Assembly: GCA_024349245.1 (NCBI GenBank)
Contig: JALDNG010000008.1
Location: 1,381,001-1,445,000, forward strand
From: Neodontobutis hainanensis
Taxonomy: Eukaryota; Chordata; Actinopteri; Gobiiformes; Odontobutidae
DNA length: 64,000 nucleotides
Reading direction: 5' to 3'
Below, one piece after another: positions 11,387 through 23,400 of the stretch. The first letter of the stretch is position 1. Every line of letters begins with the position of its first letter. Made by a program: the position numbers and the translations under genes. A model generated the notes under the pieces. That model ran no database searches. It was given only the letters and a program-made list of their open reading frames with translations, and had not been told where the DNA came from.

Positions 11387-12909
11387 ATGGCAGGTATTGT
11401 CCGTGGACCTGCAGGCAGCAACGACTGTCGGATTTACGTGGGAAATCTCCCTCCGGACATTCGTTCAAAGGATGTGGAAGATCTTTTTTACAAGTATGGA
11501 GTCATTCGTGATATTGACCTCAAAAACCGAAGAGGAGGACCACCATTTGCCTTCGTTCAATTTGAGGACCCAAGGTAAGTCATTTTAACTTCCCGATGTG
11601 ATCCCTCTCAGTTATACTTCCCTTTTCAACAGTGAAAAAATATTGTGTGCTTTAAAGAGGACGTGTGCTATAGAAGTTATTTTGGTCATTCCTAGATGTA
11701 AATAAACATCGTTTTTATTGTAGGCCCGAGTTAGCAATAGGCCCCCTACAGGATATAAAAGGTGTTAAGAATAAATTGCCACAGTCTGTCCCAAGTCTTA
11801 AAATTGAATTTAAAATTTATTCAACAAGAAACTTATCAGTGGGGTGGGGGTGTGAAACCAAACGATAATAAACCAAACTGGAACAATCGGCGCAAATCAA
11901 CATTAAAAAGTGCGGGAAAAAACTCCATGGACGATATTCATTTAATGCTCAACGTTTCATTTCTTAATATCCCAGACACCTGCTATATATTACTAGTAAG
12001 GCCCTTAATTTAATTGCCTAATGCTAATATCGCCTTTTGGTATAACACTAAACTTGTATCACAGGGATGCTGAAGATGCTGTATATGCTCGAGATGGTTA
12101 CGACTACGACGGATACCGGCTGCGTGTGGAGTTCCCTCGAAGTGGGCGTGGAGGAGGAGGTGGTGGAGGTGGTGGAGGTGGTGGTGGTGGAGGAACGTCA
12201 GGGCCCCCCAGAGGACGGTTTGGACCCCCGTCCCGGCGCTCAGAGTACAGAGTTATGGTGTCAGGTGTGTTGTGTTTACTACAATTTGTTCATATGTTTG
12301 ATTGTTGAAGCTGGTTTCTTATTGCCATCTATGTTTCTAGGGCTTCCCCCAAGTGGAAGCTGGCAGGACTTGAAGGACCATATGAGAGAGGCAGGTGATG
12401 TATGTTATGCTGATGTTTATCGTGATGGCACTGGAGTGGTGGAGTTTGTACGCAAAGAAGACATGACCTATGCTGTCCGCAAGCTGGATAACACCAAATT
12501 TCGCTCTCATGAGGTACATAAAATTTATTATTAATTAATTGGTTAAAAAAAAGGTAATGGGGAAGAGTGTGACTTAATCAATAGTTGGCATAAAGGACAA
12601 CAAGAATCCACAATGTTAAAAAAATGAAAAAAAAAGGATTTAGCCAGAAGATGACGTGGTATTTTAAAATGTCTCCTATAATAATGTATATCTATGTCCT
12701 GTGTCCAGGGAGAGACAGCTTACATTCGTGTGAAGATGGATGGTCCTGGCAGCCCCAGTTATGGGCGTTCCCCCTCTCGCAGTCGCAGCCGAAGCCGTAG
12801 TCGCAGCCGAAGCAGGAGCGCTTCCCGCAGCTATTCCCCACGTCGGGGCAGAGGGTCTCCCCATTATTCCCCCCGTCGGTCCCGGTCCCGCTCACGCTCT
12901 CGCACCTAG
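11387..12909 (+). CDS. srsf1: SR splicing factor SRSF1 (SF2/ASF, 253 aa, 4 exons)
   Basis: Splicing activator that binds exonic enhancers and recruits U1 and U2AF; it also shuttles to the cytoplasm. Exons: 11387-11574, 12065-12264, 12341-12513, 12709-12909, summing to 762 nt. RRM1 spans about residues 16-91 (RIYVGNLPPDIR is RNP2; the GGPPFAFVQFEDPR segment is RNP1). A glycine-only hinge of about 15 residues follows, encoded by a GGT/GGA repeat near 12150-12192. RRM2 is the pseudo-RRM type with the diagnostic SWQDLKDHM. The RS tail has about 50 residues. Human SRSF1 is 248 aa, and the extra residues sit mainly in the hinge. The start is the first ATG after a 5' UTR rich in CGCTAAC/GCTAGC motifs. 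Teleosts have two srsf1 copies, and I cannot say which this is. The neighbour dynll2 matches human 17q22. Confidence 0.97.
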
Positions 12910-14112
12910 GTTCCCCTGACCGTGTACCAACCCGTGGTGTAACTAAGACCTCAAGAGAAAGGCTTCATAATACTTAGACAAATTCTGCAGTTCTCACGGA
13001 CCATGTGATTGTGTATTACCAGCTAACACTCTTCTTTGTCCTCATTCTTTAAATTTTGTTGCATCTTGCATTTTAGTTTTTATTTTTGTATTTTTTTTTT
13101 TTTGTTTTTTGTTTTTTGTTTTGTTACACATTAACATGGTTCTGCTAACCATCTATTCCCCTTCCTCATACTTCCTTTTCTCATTTCTACCTTGCTTTAT
13201 TGTTGTATGGATAGTTTTTATACAGTTTTAAGCGCATACTATTGTACCATGACCTTCTTGTGTGTGTCTCTCTGTACAGTTCAGAGGAACAGGATAGGAT
13301 GGGAAGAGAGGATACAGTTCAATTTAGGATTAACAGGAGGAGGAGTCAAATATGGCACCAATGGTATGATGGCTGTGCCTTGTCAACTGTGAACACTGCA
13401 TTCTAGGGCTCTTGAGTTACTTTCTCTTAACAAAACACTGAGTTTTGTTGTAATATCCAAAGTTTTTTTTTTCTAATTTATCTTAGCTGGCATCCCACAC
13501 AATTTTCAGTAATTCCTTCCTAGAAACTTAATGACATTGAATCATTTTTGAAGGTGTGATTCTAACTTGCCTCCTTCTCTTTGGTTTTACTGGTATTCTT
13601 AAGGTTTGGACTGGGCTCTTTGTCTGACCATTTCGGAGCTGGATTAGGATTAGGAATCAGGATGGATGCATGGAGCAGGAGCACGGGAACAGTTTACCCG
13701 GGAGAGGATCCCGACCCCTGACCCTGTCCGCATATCCCCATCAAACTGGAGATAAATTAGGAAAAATATATAAACACAATTGGCTTTTTACCGTCCCGCT
13801 ATTTTCAATAGGACCCAGAGACATGATCACATGCAATGGTGAGGATTTATTTTTTTCAGATTTTTGTTTTTCATTTAAAGAAGAGGAAAGCTTGGATCTA
13901 ACCAGGAGGGCTGGGAAGTGCAGGATGGATCCACACGCATAAGGAGTGGTAACTGACAAGGTGGAGAAGGGAGGGAGGAGGGGGGAGTGGGAGGCAACGA
14001 GGGAATGTGACCTTTTTTGTTTTGTTTTTTTTGCTTTCTTAGGCCAGTCTCTTTCTGAAATTTATTAGTTCTAACTTTGAGTATGCCATAGCTTTATTCT
14101 CTTTTAAATAAA
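12910..14112 (+). other. srsf1: srsf1 3' UTR ending in AATAAA, with a G-quadruplex motif
   Basis: About 1.2 kb between the srsf1 stop and AATAAA at 14107-14112 (a second AATAAA follows). It contains U-rich tracts and a GC-balanced block at about 13600-13950. A G-rich run at 13969-13991 has four GGG tracts. Vertebrate SRSF1 is known to autoregulate through conserved 3' UTR sequence and alternative 3' UTR introns. Whether that happens here cannot be read directly. Confidence 0.6.
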
Positions 14113-14117
14113 CATTT

Positions 14118-15240
14118 GTAATAAAAAAAAAGTGTTTTTTTTTTTTATTATTTTATTTTTTATTTGCCGCTGTCTCAGAATAAAAACATGTCACAAAATG
14201 TACCCAAGTATAGGTATATTGTGTTTGCACAAACTAGTGTCCTCTATATCCCATAGAAAAAAAACATTTGTTTATGAGTTTGTCAAAGTATTCAACTCTT
14301 TAATAATTTGATATTCAGTGTGAAGATGGGTGGTCCTGGCAGCATTCTGAATTTGTTCTTAAAAATTACCAAGGGACACCAGTCCTAATCACTGCATGAA
14401 TGTTCTATTCAGGAATTTCTAGAAATTGTCTTGGACCCATACCAATAAGGATATTCATAGGAGTGTTTGCAAAGAAAACTGGCCTCACTGTACATCCTTT
14501 AGTCATCTCTTAGACATCTCATGACCAGTAACTGGTTGAAGTCGACTCTTGAAGTTCCTATTGTGAGGTGAAAATGCCACTGGCTCCAGATCAAAAAACA
14601 ACCCATGTGTGAAAAATGAAAATCCGTGAATTACTGGCAGTTTGGTGCTGTGTTTTAAAAATACCACTTCCACATTTAAAATTTATTTTGCATTTAAACG
14701 TGAAGAGAAAGGCTTGTACCAGTCCCCAATGGTCAGCTGGGATGAGCAAGACGGATCTAATCTATACTATCTATGATCTAAACAAGTAGACTGGACATTA
14801 TGAAGGAGGGAGCCAGCAAAATATAAAATAAACTTAGAGTTATATTCATATTAAATATTAATGTGCAACATGTCTTCTGTGAAGGAGAGTAAAAGTAATT
14901 ATAAAGTCGATTTGTTCTTTGCAACAAAGGTCACCATATTACACGATGCTATCATTTAAATAAACTACAATGTTCCTTCCGTTGTGCCTTAAGCGTTATT
15001 CATTTTCGGAGATTTTTATTCGTTACAAGTTCAGAAAACATTAATCAAAAAGGTTAAAGGGTGTTAAATGAATGACAATAATATTCAGTGCACTGAACAC
15101 GTATATATCTAATCATTATATTTTGCCCATGAACGGTATTATGCCATAGTGAGGACAGCAGTGCATTGTGGGCCGAAATAAGATGCAGAGGCTGTCCGCA
15201 AGTAAAAAACGCCGTCGGTCCGACGTAGCGTTCACCTCGA
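14118..15240. other. Intergenic stretch between srsf1 and dynll2 with an srsf1 exon echo
   Basis: No gene is seen. The only structured element is at 14314-14343, which repeats about 30 bases of srsf1 exon 4 (12724-12753) with one substitution and one insertion; it is described as a separate finding. The remainder is AT-rich. Confidence 0.5.
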
Positions 15241-15374
15241 CCAATGAAGCACGTCATATTTTGTAGAGGGCGGGTCGAAGACGCAGGTTTTGTCTTTCAT
15301 AAATTAGCTAACACCTTGTCTGAATCCTTTGGCAACCTGCGTGTTCAGATATAGCTAAACTTCTGCAAAATACG
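15241..15374 (+). promoter_or_regulatory. dynll2: dynll2 promoter and non-coding first exon
   Basis: CCAAT (15241-15245), a CRE-like ACGTCAT (15251-15257) and a GC box GGGCGGG (15268-15274) lie in tandem. They are followed by sequence ending at a strong donor (CG|GTAAGT, exon end 15374). The next acceptor, TTCTCCAG at 15748, leads into the coding exon. I infer a non-coding exon 1 of roughly 80 bases. The exact transcription start is not determined. Confidence 0.6.
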
Positions 15375-15771
15375 GTAAGTTGAAGTGCATGGGTGCATGT
15401 CCGAGCCTGCTTACTTAAGGAATGAATATCAGATAGACTGGCTCATGAACTAAAACCATGTGCTCGTTTCTTCTTTGGGCTTCAGTTAAATATATAACAT
15501 TTCTCCATTTCTTGTACAGAATGTTTTCCTACATATAAGATGAATGGATAAAGTGCTAATAATTTGTAAACGTTGTAAATTCTTTTTGTGACTATTATAC
15601 CCATGCCTACATTAAGTCAACTGTGTTTTGTTTGGCAGTGGCATGTTCCCAATGTATGGGAATGATTCCAGTTTAAATTGTAAATTGCAAGTGTATTCAT
15701 TGTTTAAAAAACTAAATTTTTTTAATTTTTTTTATTTTTTTTCTCCAGTTTTGGTGAAGTCAAAGGTCATC

Positions 15772-16130
15772 ATGTCAGAAAAGAAGGCAGTAATAAAGAA
15801 TGCAGATATGTCTGATGAAATGCAACAGGATGCTGTGGACTGTGCCATGCAAGCAATGGAAAAATACAACATTGAGAAGGACATTGCTGCCTATGTTAAA
15901 AAGGTATGAGTGGATATTGAATAAATGGAGAGTTTTGACATTTTTCTGTAAATTCTCAATGGTTTTTTTTATTTTTTTTTGCTAATCTGCAGGAGTTTGA
16001 CAAGAAGTACAACCCCACGTGGCACTGTATTGTTGGAAGAAACTTTGGGAGCTATGTGACGCATGAGACTAAGCACTTTATCTACTTCTACCTTGGTCAA
16101 GTGGCCATTTTGCTCTTCAAGTCGGGCTGA
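15772..16130 (+). CDS. dynll2: Dynein light chain LC8-type 2 (89 aa, 2 coding exons)
   Basis: LC8 hub protein: a homodimer that binds short linear motifs in dynein intermediate chain, myosin V and many other partners. Exons 15772-15903 and 15993-16130 sum to 270 nt, giving exactly the 89 aa of the family. Hallmarks are AVIKNADMSDEMQQDAVDCA, EKYNIEKDIAAYVKKEFDKK, the groove strand GRNFGSYVTHETKHFIYFYL and the C-terminal LLFKSG. DYNLL1 and DYNLL2 differ by few residues. I prefer DYNLL2 because srsf1 is adjacent, as at human 17q22. The start is the first ATG after the exon 2 acceptor. Confidence 0.94.
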
Positions 16131-16209
16131 AGAGTGTATATGTACATCCAGGCTTTAACCCTGTGTGCCATCTGTACATTCTTCACTACGTCTGCAGATG
16201 TGCCTACAT

Positions 16210-16215
16210 AATAAA
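16210..16215 (+). terminator. dynll2: Proximal poly(A) signal of dynll2
   Basis: AATAAA 80 bases after the stop. A later ATTAAA at 16567-16572, preceded by U-rich 3' UTR-like sequence, could serve as a distal site. LC8 genes in vertebrates commonly have long 3' UTRs, so both may be used. Confidence 0.5.
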
Positions 16216-16579
16216 CTTCAACCTCACTATGACTATTGCTAGGTAGTGCTGTGTCCCTGTCTAGACTGAACCGGGATCTCAAATGCGCTCATCTTTTACT
16301 GAGACTTCCACATTGCTGTACATGATTTCATGTTGTTAAATAACTTATTTTGATGGCATGTAAGCAACAGGGAGTGTTTTTGTTGAAATGCCTTTTTTGG
16401 TGTCACTTGAATAGACTTGTAGAGACTGTTGCTTTATACAAAATGCAATCGGTGATTTTTGTATATTTACATGTAAAACATTCCTGTTAATTTGTCAAAA
16501 GACTAATGTAGCTGCTTGACTCTAAGTTTTGTGTGCCATCCTGTTTTGTAAAATCTCATCCTGCAGATTAAAATTTAAT

Positions 16580-17427
16580 TGGTACAGAGTGTCTATTTCC
16601 TTAACTTTAATACTATTTAACATCACTTAAAACTAGAAAAGGCAAGTTTGCGTTTATAAAAATTCTGCAGAGCAGACTGAATGCTGCAAACTCATTCTTG
16701 TCTCCATATTTCAAAGTGACGGTGGGGTTTATAAGGCAAAGCTATTCTCTTCAGATGGTAATGTCACAATTGCTTAAATTGTGGAGTAGGCCTTTGCAAT
16801 GTCTAAAAGGTTAAATTTGCCAGCAGTGCTTGATGTGTAAAGCTGGAGGTGGGGGAACACAGAACATTAAGTACTCCCTCAGCATCAAGGTCAAGGAACA
16901 TATGTTGTGAAGATTGCATTTTAGCCATTTGTATCTAAAGCATGCCATTTTAACAATCTGATGGGCAATTTTTACAGGCTAAGATATAAATCATTGTTTA
17001 AAAACAGACATTAACTCTTTCAGAAACTTCTGAAAAAGATGTGCTGGAGCCAGCCAAACCGGTCCCACTTTAGGAGGTGGGGGAATTCCCCCGTGATTCC
17101 TCACAAATTAGGTACTACATGGCAAAGAACCTTCAAAATGACGTTGTGGATTCATATTTCAATGGTTTTGATGCTGTGCAATTTAGTTATGTCTCAAACT
17201 ACTGAACCTTTGCTCCATACTTCTTATGGAGCAGCAGCATTGCCAAGTGTGCTTTGTAAAGTTTCATGACATCTGAAGCCAGTTTTGAATAACGTTTCTG
17301 ATGGACACAGTTATTTTGTAAGTATGTGCCCAGAGTTGTCCAACTATGCACCGACTTTTCACTTTTTGTCACTGTAGAGGGCAGTGTTGGATCTAACGTA
17401 TGCATATTGAGCAATAAGTCTACCACT
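16580..17427. other. Intergenic stretch before heatr6, nothing recognised
   Basis: AT-rich sequence without conserved reading frames or a clear repeat. The last 50 bases grade into the heatr6 promoter. Confidence 0.4.
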
Positions 17428-17435
17428 ACTTCCGG
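17428..17435 (+). promoter_or_regulatory. heatr6: ETS-type site at heatr6 start
   Basis: ACTTCCGG lies 11 bases before the heatr6 ATG. This is the GABP/ETS core typical of TATA-less housekeeping promoters, where it often sits at the transcription start. If it does so here, the 5' UTR would be very short. Confidence 0.4.
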
Positions 17436-17445
17436 TTCCTGAAAC

Positions 17446-20400
17446 ATGGCGGTGCAAGCTGCGTTATCCACACCGGCAGCGGGTTTTATGAGCTCTCACG
17501 ATGTCCCTACTTTATCTGCGGGGTCTTTGTCCGCGGAGGCCGTGCCGTTCACTCCCCGGGGCTCGTCTGACGCTGACAAACAGTTTTCTCACTGCTACGC
17601 AAAGATGCGAGGGCTGCGGTCCAACTCTGTCCAACTCAGAGAGGAACTCAATCTGCTTTTTGACAAACTTCTCTCCGAAAACTACAACAAAACCTTCAAT
17701 CCTAACATCACCGTTCGGCCAGAGGTATAACGCTACTGCCCTGTCTTTACGACTTTACATCTGGGTTTGACGCGAACTTTCATGAACGCCCCGCTGTTGT
17801 CATGGCAACCCGCCATTCTGAATTGCATTTTAACTTTTGTTTATAATACGTCTTCATTTATTCAGCAATTTTACCAAAGTAGCCATCTTGTCTTAAGTTG
17901 GTGATTATGGATTTATTTTATTTTTTTAATGGAAGCCTTTCATGTTATATACCTTCAAGGAAATAAGAAATTATGGAACTAGTTCGGCCAATCTAATGTT
18001 TAGTTACAGTACAAAAAGAAAATATAATTTTACTCTTTTAGGCCGTATCCAAACAAAGTAACTACATGGCACTGAAATGCCCCTGTCAAGTTTAACAAAA
18101 GTTAACTTGGCCTTATTGTTTTGTGTTTCAGGATGTGTGTAGTCTGTTAAAACTTGCCAGTTCACTTGTGCCATTTAATCAGGAACATTTAGTCATCAAA
18201 TTCTGCCAGCTCATACACCATCTACTGAACCAGCTGAAGGTACAAACAAGCAATCCATTTCCTTCCATCTTATAATGTGTTGTATAGAAAGTAAGCATGC
18301 ACTGTTTTTGCTCTAACTTACTTAAAGGTAATAATGGATGAGCGGACATTGGATGTTTTGATCAACTATTCTGCCTGTGCGCTCAAAGAGTGCAGTACAT
18401 GGACACACTCGGACATCCTCTTGGCTCTGTCCACAATAGTTTATGGGAATGGACCTCAGTGCCACCAGGTAAACATTTCTATGCTACATTAATTGATATG
18501 AGCTGTGCAATACTAGTCAATATTAATATTTTGAATGCCTTTTTTTTTTTTTTTTTTTTTTTGTAGCGCCTCAGCAACTTACTTGGTGAAGGCGGAGTCC
18601 TTTTGCTCTATAGCTCTCCTTCTCAGCCAGATATGGAGTTGCGCCGTGTTGCTCTGAACTGTATGGCTAACATATGTCTCAGGTATTTCACTATGCTAAT
18701 GATGAATGTAGTTTTTATTGTATTGTATTGTAAAATAACAGTACAACACAAACATCTTTTAAAGTGTTGTAGCCTGTGCTGAATGTATTGTTTATTTCTA
18801 GAATTCCCGGTCAGCCACCCTTAGATGATCAATACAGAGCGGCATGTTTCAGAGTTTTTCTGAAAACACTGCAGTCACCCAAACCTCCAAACACAGATGA
18901 GCTCTTCAACTGCATGGTATAGACAGTTGTTTCGTTACTATTTAAAGTATTAGTGTTAAAACCCTATAATGGTAGATTACTTTATATATTATGTGCTTGT
19001 GTTTTGTCTGAAGGTGAACCAGGCTGCTCTAAAAGGACTTCAGTGCTGCCTGTCCGGTGGGAAATGGAAGTTTAGTGGAGGGGAGGAGCTAGGCTCTGTT
19101 CTTGCTACACTTAAGGTGAATATCTTAATTTAAATATTTTCAAATTATTCCAGTTCTCTAAATTATTTCCGTGTACATCCGCATGAATAATAACTGATGT
19201 GCTTTTATGTATATTGCAGCAACTAATGTTCCAGGGATCTCCAGGTGTGAGTGTTGAATGGCCCCATGTGCTTTATCCAGCGCCACTTCCACAGTATGAA
19301 GGACCTTCTTCTCCAAAGCCCCCCGAAACACAAAAAACACCTGATGCACCAAAAAATTCTACTGTCAATAGCAAATCTTCTGCAGTAAGTCGAGCAGTTC
19401 ATTTCCAGTCCTAAAAATCTTAAATTCTAATCTAACCCCAATTTAATATATCTTCCAAGAACAAAAAGAGAAAATCCAGAGGCAAAGGGAAGAAGATTGG
19501 TGCAGAGGAGAGCAAAGGCCACGAAGGAGATGACAATGTAGATGTAAAAAATGCTGCTGTGTCCCAGAAAAGTAGAGATGCCATAAAGGAGGGAGGTCCA
19601 GGTGAAGCCGACGCTGTGTCTAAACCTTCTGCTCCAAATCTTTATCCTATGTGGAAACGGAGCAGTTCAGACTCAGAGTTTTCAGATCCAGAGGGTGGTG
19701 CTCAGAGCAAACTGAGGTAAACATCTCACTAACTCTCAAATATCTCTTGCAATGTAACTTATGAAATATCTGTTTCGTCTCTCTCAGATTGTATTATGGT
19801 CGCGTGCGCCAGGGAGCTCTGCATTGTCTGCTGGCAGTGGTCAAAGGGGTCGAAAAGCGAACACTGTATGGCTACTGGTCATCTTTCATTCCTGATTCTC
19901 CAATAGGAGGACCACCACCTCTCACCCTCCTGACAATCATATTAAAGGATGCCTCACCTAAGGTACCACGCACTGCATTATTATTATACTTTTTTTTTTT
20001 TTTTTAAGACTATCTATCTTGAATAAGTGTACATATACAGTACAATTTAACACTGACAACAAACCTTACCTACTTAGCTATCATCCAACCTCAATCTACG
20101 TACTATGTAAACTATATGCCCTTGTACTATATGTACAATGGCTGCATATGGCCTGCCATTGTTAAGAACCCAGCAAAGACAATCTGCTAATGTCTCCTTT
20201 ATGACTGGACAGAAAGGGACAGGATATTAGAAAATGTCTTAACAATATAAAACAGTGATGGCTACCTGAATATAGTGGTATTTAATCCAGCTTTTGTGAA
20301 TACCATGTACCCCTTCCTCTTGCCATAGGTGCGTGCATGTGCTCTCCAGGTGTTGTCTGCCATGCTGGATGGCTCTCGACAGTTTCTGGGAGTGGCTGAA

Positions 20401-23400
20401 GATCTCACTTCTTCCCGAACATCTTATACTCCATTCTCCTTTTCCTTGGCAACTGCCATCAGAGAGCTTCACCGTTCTCTCAGCCTGGCTCTGTTGGCTG
20501 AAACCTCTCCTCAGACCCTCACACAGATCATTAAGGTACACTAACATGTAATTACATTTAATAATTAACTGTTGACAGTTTGTCCATTTGCACTGTGACT
20601 TTGACTTGGCTCCTTTGCTGTGAATTAGTGTATGGCTTATTTGGTGACTAACGCTCCGTATCACCGTCTCAAACCTGGCTTGCTCAGTCCACTTTGGAGG
20701 CAGATACGTCCTTATGTGCGTCACAGAGGTGTGTATTATTATTCATCAAAGCAAATAAGTAATAGGTACTGTAAGACCATCAATAGACTCAGTTCATTCA
20801 GCAATTGATACTAATGGATCATAATGTAACTGCTAATATTAAGGTAGTCTATATTTTAAACTAAGAGGTAATTTTGCAAATATCCCATACATAGCTCTCA
20901 CATGTGACATCCATGGAAACGCATGACAATACTAAAATGGTGATGTGTTGTTTTAGATGTGAATGTACGTGTATCAGCTTTGACGCTCTATGGCGCTCTG
21001 GTGACCACTCAGGCTCCTCTTTCTGAAGTTCAGCTTCTCCTACGACAATCGGATACCAGCAGCAGTGGGTCTTTTACGCTGCAGGACTCCACTCTCAGCT
21101 GGAGGCAAAGGGACGGAGTATCTTCACCATGTCGTACATCAGCTGCACACAGCTCTCAAACACACTCACCACTTGGTTCTTATACACCAAAGGAAGAGGA
21201 CAGCTCCCCTCCCTGGCTGCTACAGCTGTGTGTATCACTGGTAACCCAAACTAGAGAGAACCATTCAGATAGTGAAGAGATAGGAGCTGCTGTCCTAGAG
21301 CCTGCTCCTGTTCGCCTTGAAGCTTTACAGGTAACTATTAATCCAGAAATCAAAAGAAGAAGAAGAAACGTAAAGCACATACACTTGAATGTGTTATATA
21401 TTTTTTTGTGCTTTAGGTTCTGTCCCATTTGGTGCGTGGCTACTTCTCTTTATGTCAGTCAAGTCTGCACGAGATAGGTCAAGTGAGTGCTCGCTGCCTT
21501 GGGGAGGCAGAGCCCTCTATTCAGCTCCATGGAGCAAAGGTAGTACTTATTTTACTGGTATGTTTCTGTGTCTGTTTTAAAAAATTTGCCTTAATTTGTT
21601 AAAGAGTCACTGCAGGATTTTTACAACGCTGAAGATGTGCAGTAGAACACTGAAGACCTGCAGTAGAACACTGTAGAGATTTGGTCGGCGACCCTTGGAT
21701 TCAGAAAGTCTTGCGGGAGTCTCAGGTTTCACGAGAAACTAATTGGTTTACGCCACTACACGCATAAACACTCGCCCCAGTCAGTCTCAGACAATGATCA
21801 TAGGAGAGCCGGCAAAAAAGAAAATAAAGCAGAGAAAAACCGTTGCTCATGGTTGAACGGGGGAAAGAGAAGAGAGCAGGGAGATGCTTGTAGCCAGTAA
21901 GTGTTTTTTAACAACACCAAAGCTGTAGGGGAGCTCTATCAGTGGAAATCTGAACAAAAACAACAAAGAAAGTGTCAGACCTGCAAAGTGGCGCTTTAAA
22001 GTTGATCTGAAATGACTGTGGAAATAAAAATTGTACATATGTATTTAAATGACTTCTCTCACACGTAACTGACTGTGATTGTCTTTATTTAGTTACTTGA
22101 AGAGTTGGGGACTGGAATAATTCAACAGTACAGGTCAGAAAACAACATACCTGAAAGTCAAAGAATTCCCATGAGCCAGGTATGTATTATGTTTAGTGTC
22201 AAATTGTGATTATTATGAAATAGCCCTCAAAAGAAAACATAAACATAGTAAAGCAGTTATTTTGTCAGTGCTGAAGTTATATTGCATTGTAACAACAATA
22301 ACAATGGTTATTTTTTTCATGCTTTTAATGTAGGTGGTGAAGTTTTGGTCAGAGGTCTTGAGTGGACCATTAAATGCAGCTTTACAGAATGAACAGCATC
22401 CCACACTGCAGACAAGCGCCTGTGATGCACTCTCATCCATCCTTCCTCAGGCCTTTGCACAGCTGCCAGTGAGTAACACATTTATGTGGAACAGTTGTTA
22501 TCCCACATGCAGCTTATACATGTTATCTTAACATATCTTGTTTCAGGACAAGACTCAGCTTATGTGCATTACTGTGCTGCTGGGGCTGACCTACAGTGAA
22601 AACTATCTGGTGAAGACTGCAGCGGTCAGAGCTCTTGGAATCTACATTCTGTTTCCCTCTCTGCGAGAGGTATGATGCAATACATTTATATTAGTTTTGT
22701 CAATATCTGCGTGTGTATTATTGTGATTGCTCTTATTTCTATGCATATTTAAACTTTTTACACACTTTGCTTTTGAACAGGATGTAATGTTTGTGGCTGA
22801 TACTGCTAACACAATCCTGGCTGCCCTTGAAGATCGGTCTCCAAATGTTCGTGCCAAAGCTGCCTGGTCTTTAGGAAACCTCACGGACACACTAACTGTT
22901 AATATGTAAGGAAGTGAAATGACTGCTGTAAATGCACTTCCCTCCTTTTTATTAATTGAACTGTTGGATTGCTGGATATTTTGTATTATCTTCTCAGGGA
23001 AAGTGTTGGTGTGGACTTTCAAGAGGAGCTATCAGACATGTTGCTGCTTAAGATGTTGCAGGCTGCCACCCGAGCGTCGGCCGACAAAGACCGGGTAAAA
23101 CAATTCAACAATATGGCATAGATTAAAAAAACAAAAACAAATATCAATCATTAAAACATCCGGTCCTGGTCTTGATTCTTCCTGATTTTATTGTTTACTT
23201 TTATATTTGTCAGGTGAAGTCTAATGCAGTGCGAGCTTTAGGAAATCTGCTGCACTTTCTGCGTCAGAGTCAGCTGACGCGGTCTGTGTTTCAACAACCG
23301 CTGGAAGATGCAGTCCGTGGTTTGGTGAAAACTGTCCAGTCAGAGGCCACAATGAAAGTCAGGTGGAATGCCTGTTATGCCTTGGGAAATGCTTTCCGAA

